From positions 62,001 through 126,000 of the forward strand of contig NZ_DS483473.1 of the NCBI RefSeq assembly GCF_000154285.1: DNA of 64,000 nucleotides, in the 5' to 3' direction. Within the stretch, counting starts at the first letter, position 1. The number at the start of each line of letters is the position of its first letter. Positions 43,425-52,687 of this stretch are shown here, piece after piece. The DNA comes from Amedibacillus dolichus DSM 3991. Lineage in GTDB: Bacteria; Bacillota_I; Bacilli_A; Erysipelotrichales; Erysipelotrichaceae. Under the pieces are notes generated by a model. The model had not been told where the DNA came from. It ran no database searches and saw nothing but the letters and a program-made list of their open reading frames with translations. The position numbers were made by a program, and so were the translations under genes.

Positions 43425-43977
43425 ATAGAATGCGTTTTGCCTCTCCATGCTCGGCAATTCTGATTTCACAGTTTCCAATCATCACACTATGCAAATCTTC
43501 AAAATCATAGCCATGAAAATGACAATAGAAAGGAATACTTACTCCCCCATGAGCAACCAGCAAAATATTTTGATCCTCAGCAAGCTTTATAAGTTCATCA
43601 AGAAAGCTTTCGACACGTCTGTAAAACCGATTGGCACTTTCACTTCCTTCCCAAATAATCTCATCACTGCATGACCAAATCTTTTGAAAATCAATATGTT
43701 CATCACATACTCCCTCATGAACACCGAAGCAGCGCTCTGCCAAACGCTCATCTACCGTAATCGGAAGTTTCCAATTTTCGTTGATAATTTCCGCTGTTTT
43801 CTTTGCTCTTTGCAAAGGGGAACAATAGATGCGATCCATACGTACATTCGCAAGCTTATCACGTGCAATCATCGCTTGATGAATCCCATTTTCATTCAAT
43901 GGAATATCGGCACTTCCCTGCCAGCGATGTGCCACATTCCAATCGGTTTCTCCATGCCGTACAAAATAAATGCTCAT
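43423..43977 (-). CDS. Histidine phosphatase family protein (phosphoglycerate mutase-like)
   Basis: 184 residues. YFVRHGETDWN carries the catalytic RHG at the N-terminus; YCSPLQRAKKTAEII holds the second Arg, LAERCFGVHEG the acid region, and LLVAHGGVSIPFYC the second catalytic His. The family includes cofactor-dependent phosphatases of small metabolites such as alpha-ribazole-P or sugar phosphates. ATG overlaps the stop of the PHP gene (ATGA), so both are co-translated. Confidence 0.92.
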   Translation of the reverse strand: MSIYFVRHGETDWNVAHRWQGSADIPLNENGIHQAMIARDKLANVRMDRIYCSPLQRAKKTAEIINENWKLPITVDERLAERCFGVHEGVCDEHIDFQKIWSCSDEIIWEGSESANRFYRRVESFLDELIKLAEDQNILLVAHGGVSIPFYCHFHGYDFEDLHSVMIGNCEIRIAEHGEAKRIL

Positions 43978-44765
43978 ACTAACTCCTCCAATACTTTCAT
44001 CATTTCTTTTATATAACTTCCTACATGTGCAGGCTGATGCGCATCACTGGCAGTGATAATATTTACACCGGCTTGCTTTAGGATCGTTAAAAAAGTGAGG
44101 TTGGTTCCTAAATCCTCATGCTGATAACGATAATGAATACCGGTATTACTTTCCATGGAAACATGATGTTTGTAAGCCAGCAATGCAATACGTCGATAGG
44201 TAGGCTTCAGATCATAGCGTGGTTCATAATGAAAAAGCTTTAGCTGATCGGGGTGGGCGATTTGTGTAAATAAATCGCTTTCGATCATATCTTCCATAAT
44301 TTCATAATAGCGCTGATAAATCGCATCTGTATCAAGAATATCCCAAAGAATTTCTTTTGAAAAGCTCGGCATATCATAAAGCTTTCCATCAATGGAATGA
44401 ATACTACCGATCAAAAAATCATACGGATATTGGCAAAGGATATTCTTCAAAAAAGCTTCCTGCTTAGGTACATAGCATACCTCTAAGCCAAATTTTACCT
44501 CAATAGGAAGCTCTGTCTGCTTCATTTCCGCAATCAAACGATGATAGTTGGCAAGAGGCTCTTTTAACTTCTTAGCAAACCAATCCCGTTGGCTTTGATT
44601 ATCTTTTCTCAAATCTTCATAAAGAGGGGCAAATTCACAAAATCGGTGTGTATGATCCAAAATATGCAAGCAATCAATACCAGCCTTTTGCGCCGCTTCC
44701 ACAAACTGCATAACATACTCCTTAGTAAGCGGTCCATTTTCTAAATGCACATGTCCATCAATCAT
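43974..44765 (-). CDS. PHP-domain phosphatase, histidinol-phosphatase (HisJ/HisK)-like
   Basis: 263 residues. DGHVHLENG at the N-terminus, LDHTHRFCEFAPLYEDL, FGLEVCYVP, IGSIHSIDG, AHPDQLKLF and ITASDAHQPAHVG give the full set of PHP metal ligands (His, Asp, Glu). The spacing is that of trinuclear PHP histidinol-phosphate phosphatases. No other histidine genes are nearby, so a general phosphoesterase is possible. Followed by the coupled histidine phosphatase. Confidence 0.88.
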   Translation of the reverse strand: MIDGHVHLENGPLTKEYVMQFVEAAQKAGIDCLHILDHTHRFCEFAPLYEDLRKDNQSQRDWFAKKLKEPLANYHRLIAEMKQTELPIEVKFGLEVCYVPKQEAFLKNILCQYPYDFLIGSIHSIDGKLYDMPSFSKEILWDILDTDAIYQRYYEIMEDMIESDLFTQIAHPDQLKLFHYEPRYDLKPTYRRIALLAYKHHVSMESNTGIHYRYQHEDLGTNLTFLTILKQAGVNIITASDAHQPAHVGSYIKEMMKVLEELV

Positions 44766-45162
44766 TCCACACCCTCCTTATTCTTACTTTAACTCCTTTA
44801 ATATAGCGCATTTCTCTTTAAAAAACAATAAAGAGAGGTACCTCTTCCCTCCCTTAATATATATTGCATCTTTTTCTGAGATAGCACACCATATTTAATG
44901 AATAGAAAATAGCCTCTATCAATCAACAAGGGACAACAGCATTGAATTATGAAAAACCTGCCTTAATTTTCTACTTACCGAAAGCAATCCATAAAGCTGT
45001 AAAAAGTATAAAGAAAAGCCGCTTCCTCTCGTTTGACAAACGAATACAGCTACTTACAAAACACAGATACAACGCTTATATTTTATCTTTTATTCTATCC
45101 GATAAATCGAAAATACAAACATTTCCTTTAGCACTCTATCTTTAAAGAGCGGCGTTTCTTTA
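44766..45162. other. Non-coding stretch downstream of the PfkB kinase
   Basis: About 400 AT-rich bases. A GAGGTACCTC inverted repeat lies near 44834-44843. A plus-strand frame from a TTG at 44942 has no ribosome binding site and is not accepted. Must contain the promoter of the PHP operon near 44780-44810. Confidence 0.45.
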
Positions 45163-46131
45163 TCATTTCATTTGGTTTAAAAACTGTTCTAACTCTGATC
45201 GTGATGCCATAGCCGACATTGCTCCCTGCTTGGTTGTAGTATGCGCACCATAAGCATTGGCAAATCTCAACATCTCTAAAGTTTCTTCTTCAGTGCAAAT
45301 AGAAATATCCTTTCCAAGCATTAACAGCTTATATAAAAAGGCTCCAATAAAAGCATCTCCGGCTCCGGTCGTATCCTTTGCATCAACAAAATAACCTGCT
45401 GTTTCTACCCAAAACCCGCTTTTATGATATGCTCTAGCTCCGTTTTTCCCCATTGTATAAATCACACACGAAACGTTTCCGACAAACAAGTCAGGAAGTG
45501 CAGCTTTTATTGTTTGTTTTCCGCTAATAAACTCCAGTTCTTCATCGGAAAGCTTTAAAATATGTGCATAAGGCAAAAATTCTAAAACCGTCTGTCTAAG
45601 CTTTTCTTTATCTTTCCATAAAGGAAAACGCAAATTCGGATCAAAGCTTACCGTAAGTTGTTTCGCAAGAGCTAGCTCAATCAGCTTTTTATGTGCATAG
45701 TGCATAGGACTTTCCACCAAATCTACACTGCAAAAATGTAAAATGCCACAATCATCAAGCATTGATTCCTGTATTTGTACAGGTTCTAACAATAAATCCG
45801 CACTTGTTTTACGATAAAATTGAAAATCTCGATTACCATCTTCAGCTAACGAAACAAAAGCAAGTGCCGTATCTCCTTCTTCACTGCGTTGAATATCACT
45901 CGTATCAATCCCATAGCTTTGCATCGTGGCTACTAAAAAATCACCGAATGCATCTTTACCGAGTTGCGTAATAACCTTACTACTGCCACCCAATCTAGCC
46001 ACTGCCGCCGCAACATTGGCAGGTGCTCCTCCGGCTGTTCTTTGAAAGGATACAACATCTTTTAAGCATACTCCCTTTTGAGAAGGAATAAAGTCAATCA
46101 AAGCTTCTCCTATTGCACATAGCTTTTTCAT
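45163..46131 (-). CDS. PfkB-family carbohydrate kinase, fructokinase-like
   Basis: 322 residues from ATG 46131 (AGAGGTGTTAAGT upstream). GEALIDFIP and TAGGAPANVAAAVARLGG (PfkB motif 1, sugar binding), then DTTGAGDAFIGAFLYKLL (motif 2 with catalytic Asp and anion hole). Best fit is ScrK/fructokinase for sucrose or fructose use, but no transporter or sucrase is adjacent to confirm it. Monocistronic. Confidence 0.9.
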   Translation of the reverse strand: MKKLCAIGEALIDFIPSQKGVCLKDVVSFQRTAGGAPANVAAAVARLGGSSKVITQLGKDAFGDFLVATMQSYGIDTSDIQRSEEGDTALAFVSLAEDGNRDFQFYRKTSADLLLEPVQIQESMLDDCGILHFCSVDLVESPMHYAHKKLIELALAKQLTVSFDPNLRFPLWKDKEKLRQTVLEFLPYAHILKLSDEELEFISGKQTIKAALPDLFVGNVSCVIYTMGKNGARAYHKSGFWVETAGYFVDAKDTTGAGDAFIGAFLYKLLMLGKDISICTEEETLEMLRFANAYGAHTTTKQGAMSAMASRSELEQFLNQMK

Positions 46132-46366
46132 ACTTAACACCTCTTTTTGTTCTGTTATTTGCTTTTCATTATAGATTTGCTATATGGAAAAGTCAATGAA
46201 TCCCAATCTTGATTTTTTGCCTTTTCTTATTTAACAAGCTATTTCATGTCAAACAACAGATACTTCAAGTATCCTAGTCCAATAAAGCAGTATTTGAATT
46301 GTTAAAACATACTTGATTTTACCATCAAAATGTATTCATACGAAAAAAATAACCCAAGTATTTGGA

Positions 46367-46810
46367 TTATTTCTTCTCATCTAATTTATATTCCTTTACA
46401 AAATCATCAAAGTCATCTTCCTCGGTAAGACCTAAAATTTCTTCCTCTATTTTTCCATCTTTTACGTAATAAAGTGTCGGAGTACTATCCAATTCTTTAA
46501 AGGTTTTACGTATTTTCTTTAAATTCTCAGAGCGTTCTTCCTTCGGTGCTTCATCTAATACTACTTCATATAAGGTGATATTGTGATATAAAAGATATTC
46601 ATCAAGCATTTCATGGAATACAATACAATGAGAGCATTGTGTTTGCGTAAAAACAATTGCGAAAGATTCCTTTTTATCAATCATAGACTGCATCTCACCT
46701 ACTGTTACACGAACAACCTCACCCGGTGTACTATCACGTTCATAAGATGATGAGCACCCGCCTAACGCCAGTGTCATGATACATGCAAATATACATACTA
46801 TTTTTTTCAT
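46367..46810 (-). CDS. Thioredoxin-like lipoprotein
   Basis: 147 residues. Signal peptide with lipobox LALGGC (Cys near residue 19). A thioredoxin-like domain follows: SFAIVFTQTQCSHCIVFHEML has a CSHC redox motif, and STPTLYYVKDGK supplies the cis-Pro loop. Predicted outer-face thiol oxidoreductase or bacteriocin-transport-accessory-like protein (PF20207 type). Lies 19 bases downstream of the C_GCAxxG_C_C gene, likely the same operon. Confidence 0.88.
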   Translation of the reverse strand: MKKIVCIFACIMTLALGGCSSSYERDSTPGEVVRVTVGEMQSMIDKKESFAIVFTQTQCSHCIVFHEMLDEYLLYHNITLYEVVLDEAPKEERSENLKKIRKTFKELDSTPTLYYVKDGKIEEEILGLTEEDDFDDFVKEYKLDEKK

Positions 46811-46829
46811 ATAGCGACTCCTATTCTGT

Positions 46830-47243
46830 TTATTTCTTAAGCATGTGATCTAAAATATCACAAGCACTATGGATACAGTGAATACAGCATACACGTTTAT
46901 TATCTTCCATATCCTGACTTCCATTACGTAAAATATCAAAACAGTTCAAATATCCATTTGCTTCCACAAATTGTTCTACCATTTCTTTCACAATCGGATA
47001 CGTTTGTTGTTTACTGCTCATATCTTCTACACCCTTACTAATTTGGCTGCCGGCAACCATGACCATGGCACTGCATGCTCCACAGGTATGCCCATAATGT
47101 CCCATACCACCGCCAAATCCTTCACTGATTCGATAGGCAGCGTCCTCACTCAATAACAAGCTGTCATGATAAGCGCAAGCAACTGCCTGTGCGCAGCTAT
47201 ATCCTTTTTTATACAGTTGAATTGCTAGTTCTTTACGTTCCAT
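46830..47243 (-). CDS. C_GCAxxG_C_C family protein
   Basis: 137 residues. Cys pattern YSCAQAV, CGACSAMVMVAG (GCAxxG-type core), YLNCFDI and VCCIHCIHSACDIL defines the redox-active/metal-binding C_GCAxxG_C_C family, whose function is not established. ATG 47243 follows a weak site. Operon position between a GNAT gene and the thioredoxin-like lipoprotein suggests thiol or metal chemistry. Confidence 0.92.
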   Translation of the reverse strand: MERKELAIQLYKKGYSCAQAVACAYHDSLLLSEDAAYRISEGFGGGMGHYGHTCGACSAMVMVAGSQISKGVEDMSSKQQTYPIVKEMVEQFVEANGYLNCFDILRNGSQDMEDNKRVCCIHCIHSACDILDHMLKK

Positions 47244-47258
47244 TTCCTTACACCCTTT

Positions 47259-47795
47259 TTATTTGTTTCCTTTCCATGTAAATTCTACACGATATACATA
47301 TTTATAAATATCCGGTATCATATCCACCACATCAACCTCTTGTAGCTGTTTATTGAATGTCATCAAATACAAAGGCAATGGTTCATGCTCTTGATGTAAT
47401 GGCGGCATTGCATAGTCTATTTCATCAAATAGTTTTGCTCCTAATCGCTGATACAATCGAATCCTGCGCCTAGCTATTTCCGTTGTCGGATACTCTACTT
47501 CAAAGATACTTGGCTTTTTTAATGTGGAAATAAACTGTTGTAAGATCCTGCTTCCATAGCCCTTTCCACGTACTGCCGAAGTAAGTGCAAAATGTTCGAT
47601 AAAGGTAAAGTTCTTTTCTTCGTAGATTGCTAAAAAGCCAATCAGCTGATTCTGTTCGTAAAAACCGTACACATGATAATCCTCTCGTTCAAACAAACGC
47701 TTTTGTTCCTTATATGTACGCATTTCCGTTATCGGAAAGCTTTCCTGCATGATTTGAAACATTGCATCAAATTCTTCTAGTGTTAATTCTTTCAT
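47259..47795 (-). CDS. GNAT-family acetyltransferase
   Basis: 178 residues. ATG 47795 begins one base after the stop of the membrane gene upstream, with TGGGGATT as a weak ribosome binding site. LDEFD-type start, then HFALTSAVRGKGYGSRILQQFI (acetyl-CoA loop RGKGYG) and RRRIRLYQRLGAKLF. Resembles small-molecule GNATs. Second gene of a four-gene run ending with the thioredoxin-like lipoprotein. Confidence 0.88.
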   Translation of the reverse strand: MKELTLEEFDAMFQIMQESFPITEMRTYKEQKRLFEREDYHVYGFYEQNQLIGFLAIYEEKNFTFIEHFALTSAVRGKGYGSRILQQFISTLKKPSIFEVEYPTTEIARRRIRLYQRLGAKLFDEIDYAMPPLHQEHEPLPLYLMTFNKQLQEVDVVDMIPDIYKYVYRVEFTWKGNK

Positions 47796-47796
47796 G

Positions 47797-48354
47797 CTAA
47801 ATCCCCATTTCTGCGATTGATTTGTTTTCATAATGTCGCCATACCCATAGTCCGATTATCCCATTGACAACAAGAATAGAGCCTATCGCCATATAAACGA
47901 TATCTACCTCTCTTAAGCATACGATAAGTATAGCACAAATGATCGAGCTGAAAGCTAATAAGTAACTGATCCAACCTACCTGAGAGCGTAGAAGCCGCAG
48001 ACGATAGCCTAACAATAGGTTTTCAACCATGTGCAGTACCATAATAAAGGCAAATGCCAAGTGAATATAGTTTACTGCTTCATAGCTTCGTACCATGAGC
48101 CAAATGCCGGTAAAGCTTGCACATACGCTATGTATAAGGCTGACTATGGAAAAACGAAAATGCTCATCTTCTTGAATAAACAACAGTAGCTGTCCGACTC
48201 CCTGTACCACCAAAAGCGTGCCGGCTAGTTTAGCTACTACCAGTTTATTATCATTGTCCATAACCCAAAATATAACGCCGCTTAAAATCCATAAAATAGA
48301 TTGAAAAAAACCATTCCATTTTAGTTTTCGTATATGTGCTTTTTTAAACTGCAT
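47797..48354 (-). CDS. HdeD/DUF308-like membrane protein
   Basis: 185 residues from ATG 48354, preceded by CGGAGGAATATGT; a longer frame upstream lacks a site. About six membrane segments in hairpin pairs (FFQSILWILSGVIFWVMD, LAGTLLVVQGVGQLLLFI, LIHSVCASFTGIWLMV, IHLAFAFIMVLHMVENLL, WISYLLAFSSIICAILIVCL, and YMAIGSILVVNGIIGLWVW). This is the DUF308 pattern, best known from acid-resistance protein HdeD. First gene of the run of four. Confidence 0.75.
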   Translation of the reverse strand: MQFKKAHIRKLKWNGFFQSILWILSGVIFWVMDNDNKLVVAKLAGTLLVVQGVGQLLLFIQEDEHFRFSIVSLIHSVCASFTGIWLMVRSYEAVNYIHLAFAFIMVLHMVENLLLGYRLRLLRSQVGWISYLLAFSSIICAILIVCLREVDIVYMAIGSILVVNGIIGLWVWRHYENKSIAEMGI

Positions 48355-48503
48355 ACATATTCCTCCGCAATTGGTAATATCGTAACACTTTTTTGCTAAG
48401 TTGAAAAGCACTAAAGCTTTTCGTTTTTTCTTACCTGCATGAAGAACAAACAATAAAACATGGTTAGAGCAGTTATGGTGATTCTGAATATGTTCCTCAT
48501 GTC

Positions 48504-48725
48504 ATGCGATATTATCAGTTCGCACAGCTTGTTTTTCTATTGTTTATGAAAAAAGTAATTCTTGAAAAGAAAGTTCATTCTAAATTAAATGCTTCCATAA
48601 ATGATTTTAACAATCGTTTTTATGATTTAAAAATCAAAGAACAAAAAGCATGTGAAAAATTAATAAATGATTTAATTCAGGAACAGATTGAATTTTTAAA
48701 AGAAAGAAATGAGGAAGTAGAATGA
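48504..48725 (+). pseudogene. Small coiled-coil ORF, probably a 5'-truncated remnant
   Basis: Open frame of 73 codons with no ribosome binding site at either ATG (48504 or 48546). The C-terminal 58 residues are highly charged and helical (KLNASINDFNNRFYDLKIKE...LKERNEEVE). It overlaps the next gene by 4 bases (ATGA). It marks the left end of the accessory island and is much richer in A+T than the chromosomal genes to its left. I do not recognise it. Confidence 0.45.
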
Positions 48726-49157
48726 ATCCTATTGAATCATACAAAGAATATTTAAAGATATTAAAGAATCATCACTACAAAAATTACGAAATTGATTATA
48801 TTCTTCAAATGAACAAATCTAATGATCATCATTTTATTGGTTACGCAACATCAAAAGAAAATAATGATGAAATGGTTTATGTCAAATTCAAAGATAAGAG
48901 TATGTCAGAAGTCTATTCTATTCCAGATTGGGATTTTAATGTAGATGGATATCTTTTATCTGAACTTGAACAAGGATATACAATTGATTATATGTCTTTA
49001 GAATGTCATTATAATACATGGTGTAGTATAGATGAATGGCGTGATGAATTAGAACATACCAATGGACTTCAAAATATCTATCGTATTGTCAGAAAAATGC
49101 TTTCAAAAATTATGAAGAACGTTGTCATGATATGTTAGAAAATCATCTTTCTTTTTA
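48722..49157 (+). pseudogene. Uncharacterised island gene with probable frameshift near its 3' end
   Basis: The frame from ATG 48722 gives 138 residues (IESYKEYLKILKNHHYKNYE..., CHYNTWCSIDEWRDELEH, IYRIVRKM) and stops at 49138. After an A5 run near 49092-49096 another frame continues as KNAFKNYEERCHDMLENHLSF and stops at 49157. That continuation is compositionally like the rest, so a one-base indel in the homopolymer is likely. Acidic, Tyr-rich, no recognised domain. Confidence 0.5.
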
Positions 49158-49285
49158 AAAAAATAAAACGAAACCAAAAGAAAAAAGTTTTGAAAGATAA
49201 AATATATGTATATTTATATTAAGAACGGTAATAATAGACTAATATCCAGATTTAATAAAATTATAAGTTTATCAAACATTTAAAT

Positions 49286-49362
49286 AGGGATTTGCGTATA
49301 TTTTGCAATTTCATGAATGGGGATTTGCGTATTTTTAGTGTTTACTTGAACGGGGATTCAAG
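49286..49362 (+). repeat. Three direct repeats in exact 33-bp phase before the ATPase gene
   Basis: Units start at 49286, 49319 and 49352: [A/G]GGGATTTGCGTAT is shared by the first two and GGGGATT by the third, each preceded by a TTAAAT/TGAAT/TGAAC-like box. The third overlaps the spacer of the ATPase promoter. Confidence 0.75.
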
Positions 49363-49369
49363 ATATAAT
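49341..49369 (+). promoter_or_regulatory. Promoter of the DUF4143 ATPase
   Basis: -35 TTTACT, 17-bp spacer containing the third GGGGATT unit, -10 TATAAT. Confidence 0.7.
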
Positions 49370-49391
49370 AGGTAATGTGAGGTGATGTTCT

Positions 49392-50732
49392 GTGGAAAAA
49401 CCAGTTTTTAAAAGAAAAATATATAATGAGATACTTGAATGGAAAGAAAATCGAAGCGATAAGTATGCATTACTAATCAAAGGAGCAAGACGTATTGGTA
49501 AAAGTACAATTGCTGAAGAGTTTGCAAAAAATGAATTTAAATCATATATTTTAATCGATTTCGCACATACAAGTAAAGAAATCATAGAACTTTTTAATGA
49601 TATGTATAATCTAGACTTTTTCTTTTTACAACTTCAACAGTTTACAGGTACTAGGTTGCATGAAAAAGAATCCGTTATTATTTTTGATGAAGTTCAACTT
49701 CTACCTAAAGCTAGACAAGCAATAAAATATCTTGTAGCTGATGGAAGATATAAATACATTGAAACAGGATCACTATTATCAATTAAGAAAAACACTAAAG
49801 ATATTTTGATTCCTAGCGAAGAACACAAGATATCTATGTATCCTATGGATTTTGAAGAATTTTTATGGGCAATTGGCGATGATATGACAGCAGATACAAT
49901 AAAATTACTAATAAAAAGTAAGAAACCTGCTGGTAATTCTTTGCATAGAAATCTCATGCGAACTTTCAGACTCTATATGCTTATAGGTGGAATGCCCCAA
50001 GCTATAGAATCATATCTAGAAAATAATAATTTACAGATAGTAGACGAAGTAAAAAGAGAAATAATTGATTTATATGAAGAAGATTTTGTTAAAATTGATG
50101 GTACAGGGCTTGCAGGAGATATATACGATGCAATACCAGCTAATTTAAGCAGTAATGCATCAAGATATGTTTTATCAACCGCTAGAGAAGGAATAAGAAC
50201 AAATAGAGTACGTGAATTAATTCCTGATATGCTTAGCTCATTTACTGTAAATATTGCGTATCATGCAAACAATCCTAATGTTGGATTTGCTTTAGAGAAA
50301 GATACTAGTCGTTATAAACTCTTTCTTTCTGATGTGGGATTGTTTATAACACTTGCATTTAAAGACAAAGATTTTACTGATAATGTTATCTATAATAAAC
50401 TATTATCAAATAAACTTGATACAAATCTAGGGTATATATATGAAAATGTTGTGGCTCAAATGTTATTAGCAAAAGGTAATAATTTATTTTACTACACAAT
50501 GGATAGTGATAGTTCAAACCGATTATATGAAATTGATTTTTTATTTTCAATAGGGAACAAAGTATGTCCAATAGAAGTTAAATCTGGAAATTATAGATCT
50601 CATAAATCATTAGATTTATTTTGCACTAAGTTCAGTAGTAGAATTAAGGAAAAATACGTCGTTCATACAAAAGACTATAAATTTGAAAATGGAATAAAAT
50701 ATCTTCCCATTTATATGGTTCCGTTTATCTAA
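49392..50732 (+). CDS. AAA_14/DUF4143 family ATPase
   Basis: 446 residues from GTG 49392 (GAGGTGATGTTCT upstream). Walker A GARRIGKST near residue 32, Walker B VIIFDEVQLL near 95, ETGSLLSIKK sensor region, then the C-terminal DUF4143 domain with LYEIDFLFSIGNKVCPIEVKSG (PD-(D/E)xK nuclease-like pattern D...E-x-K). A widespread accessory family in gut Firmicutes and Bacteroidetes, of unknown biological role. Its original terminator appears to have been displaced by the group II intron inserted downstream. Confidence 0.92.
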   Translation: MEKPVFKRKIYNEILEWKENRSDKYALLIKGARRIGKSTIAEEFAKNEFKSYILIDFAHTSKEIIELFNDMYNLDFFFLQLQQFTGTRLHEKESVIIFDEVQLLPKARQAIKYLVADGRYKYIETGSLLSIKKNTKDILIPSEEHKISMYPMDFEEFLWAIGDDMTADTIKLLIKSKKPAGNSLHRNLMRTFRLYMLIGGMPQAIESYLENNNLQIVDEVKREIIDLYEEDFVKIDGTGLAGDIYDAIPANLSSNASRYVLSTAREGIRTNRVRELIPDMLSSFTVNIAYHANNPNVGFALEKDTSRYKLFLSDVGLFITLAFKDKDFTDNVIYNKLLSNKLDTNLGYIYENVVAQMLLAKGNNLFYYTMDSDSSNRLYEIDFLFSIGNKVCPIEVKSGNYRSHKSLDLFCTKFSSRIKEKYVVHTKDYKFENGIKYLPIYMVPFI

Positions 50733-50793
50733 AAATGTAATCAAATGAATGTAATAGAGTAGAGGGAAAATAAATTATTTTCGCCCCTCTCAT

Positions 50794-50826
50794 TGCACCG
50801 TACGTACGGTTCTCGTATACGGCGCT
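50794..50826 (-). ncRNA. Group II intron domain V
   Basis: Two-helix hairpin with a 2-nt CG bulge and AGC near its 5' end, upstream of the domain VI hairpin. Confidence 0.8.
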
Positions 50827-50847
50827 ACATTTACATGTTACTACAGC

Positions 50848-52140
50848 TTATCCTAGGTAATATGTTAGAGGATTGACCAATCCCGGTCTTTCCTCTTTTT
50901 TCATGGCTAATATTTTATCATTCAATAAAAAGTTGACTACATTTCCATTAGCTTGTTTATATAAACCTAATCTTGTATTCGCTACTGCATATATCTTCTC
51001 ATCACTGAATTTATATGGTAACTTTCTATTCAATTTCTGTAAATTTACATATATTGTTTCGGGTTTCTTCCATTGTTTGAGTATAATTACCCTTATTTTG
51101 TGTCTTACCCATTCTCCAAACTTCGTTATGAACATTTTCATGCTACCTATTCGGTAATAATTTATCCACCCTCTCATGATTTGATTTATCTTTTTAAAGG
51201 TGATTGCGTTTGGTCTTGCCACACATTTCTTTCGGATTAACTCTTTCCGACATTTGTCATATAAGTTTTTCTTACTTCTCTGTGTTGGTCTACATTTCCA
51301 CTCTGTGGAATTCTTGTAATATGTAAATCCCAGAAAGTTACTGTCCGTTGGTCTTACAACTTTTGTTTTAGTTGCACTGACTTTTAAAAACAGTTTTCTT
51401 TCTAGCCATGACGTTACTGACTTCATTACTCTATTGGCTGCCATTTCACTCTTTACAAAGATATTACTATCATCTGCGTAGCGTACAAATCGCAATCCTC
51501 TGTTTTCCAATTCTTTATCAAATTTATCTAAATAAACATTAGATAAGATTGGACTTAAAGGACCGCCTTGTGGCATTCCTATGGTATTAGCTTTCGCTAA
51601 TCCATTTTCCATAACTCCTGCTCTGAGGAATTTTCTGATTAAATATAATGTTGTCGAGTCATTCACATCTTCTCTAAGGATTGATATTAATTTATCATGA
51701 TTTACTGTGTCAAAATATGCTTTTATATCTAAGTCTATTACCCACTCATATCCCTCATTTAGATATTGTAATGTTTTCGTGATAGCATCTTGCGCACTTC
51801 GCTTTGGTCGATAGCCATAGCTGTTTTCACTGAATTGATTATCATATATATGTGATAATTTCTGTGCGATTGCTTGTTGTATAACTCTATCTTTTACCGT
51901 CGATATTCCCAACGGTCTTTTCTTACCGTTTGCCTTAGGTATATACACTCTTTTGACTGGCTGAGGTTTATATTTCTTTTCAAATATACTTTGCTTTATT
52001 TCTTCCTTATACAAGTTGAAATATTCGTCAATTTCCTCCACTGTCATTTTATCAATGCCTGGGGCACCTTTATTTATTTTGACCCTCTTGATTGCTTCCT
52101 TAAGATTTTCTTCTCTCAGTATTTCATCTATTAATCTCAT
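50848..52140 (-). CDS. ltrA: Group II intron reverse transcriptase/maturase
   Basis: Intron-encoded protein for splicing and retrohoming. ATG 52140 follows AAAGGAGAGCAACAGC; a longer frame to 52197 has no such site. RT motifs: INKGAPGIDKMTVEE (RT1), RRVYIPKANGKKRPLGI-type block, RVIQQAIAQKLSHIYD, SYGYRPKRSAQDAI, WVIDLDIKAYFDTVNH, IGMPQGGPLSPILSNVYLD and RFVRYADDSNIF (YADD active site). Domain X follows: INQIMRGWINYYRIG. No HNH endonuclease domain is seen at the C-terminus, as in class C proteins. 430 residues. Confidence 0.95.
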   Translation of the reverse strand: MRLIDEILREENLKEAIKRVKINKGAPGIDKMTVEEIDEYFNLYKEEIKQSIFEKKYKPQPVKRVYIPKANGKKRPLGISTVKDRVIQQAIAQKLSHIYDNQFSENSYGYRPKRSAQDAITKTLQYLNEGYEWVIDLDIKAYFDTVNHDKLISILREDVNDSTTLYLIRKFLRAGVMENGLAKANTIGMPQGGPLSPILSNVYLDKFDKELENRGLRFVRYADDSNIFVKSEMAANRVMKSVTSWLERKLFLKVSATKTKVVRPTDSNFLGFTYYKNSTEWKCRPTQRSKKNLYDKCRKELIRKKCVARPNAITFKKINQIMRGWINYYRIGSMKMFITKFGEWVRHKIRVIILKQWKKPETIYVNLQKLNRKLPYKFSDEKIYAVANTRLGLYKQANGNVVNFLLNDKILAMKKEERPGLVNPLTYYLG

Positions 52141-52687
52141 GCTGTTGCTCTCCTTTCCCTTTGTAAATGTACTTGGAATTATTCCCTCTATCTTCATTCC
52201 ATAGAGTTACGTTCTCTATTTATAAAACTATCTTCGATTTCGAATTATCCAAGCATTGCGCTTTGGCGAGTTGCTCCATATAAACATTAAGTCCTTCAGT
52301 ATTCGGTGCAAAATACCTACTATGACTTCAGCTGACTTCTTGTGATTAACCTTTTTCGACCGATGGTACCATCACTGTTTTTAAAGTTTATTGGATTTCA
52401 TCGTCCACAAGACCTCCCAGGGTAATTCATGAATCCTATTTCTTTCACAACGTCTTAATTTACTGTCTTGGTTTTACGTCTATCGTTTGGGCTTCGGTTT
52501 GCAATGCAACCTTACCCACCATTTAGCCTTATATCAAGTTTCTGTTCGTACGCTCAAAAGAATTGCTACACCACTTCCTCCACCCTTGACATCACTGTCA
52601 ATAGCTTGTGGTTCACTACACTTGGCGATAGATACCTGTGGTTGGTTTATCTCCAACTGAATTCATGCCATGCCTGGCACACATTAC

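Larger units (their letters stand above)
50757..52682 (-). mobile_element. Group II intron (antisense to the ATPase gene)
   Basis: Minus strand. 5' end GTGTG at 52682; about 540 bases of ribozyme, the maturase ORF, then domain V at 50826-50794 (GCGCCGTA / TACGGTGC lower helix, TACG/CGTA upper helix, CG bulge) and a domain VI hairpin AGAGGG/CCCTCT ending near 50757 (exact 3' base uncertain by a few nucleotides). It lies directly after a terminator-type hairpin (52689-52714), the usual target of class C introns. Confidence 0.85.

Noticed and set aside
44942-45145. 67-codon plus-strand open frame starting at TTG
   Set aside because: No ribosome binding site, basic low-complexity product, lies in a gap between convergent/divergent real units, and no family resemblance.
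48360-48520. attL copy of the tRNA-Arg 3' end at the left border of the island
   Set aside because: I searched this stretch for the TGGCGCCCTCG... end by eye on both strands and found no duplicate.
49286-49362. CRISPR array
   Set aside because: Only three units, the conserved part is short (about 14 bp at best) and imperfect, and there are no cas genes; the spacing fits an operator array better.
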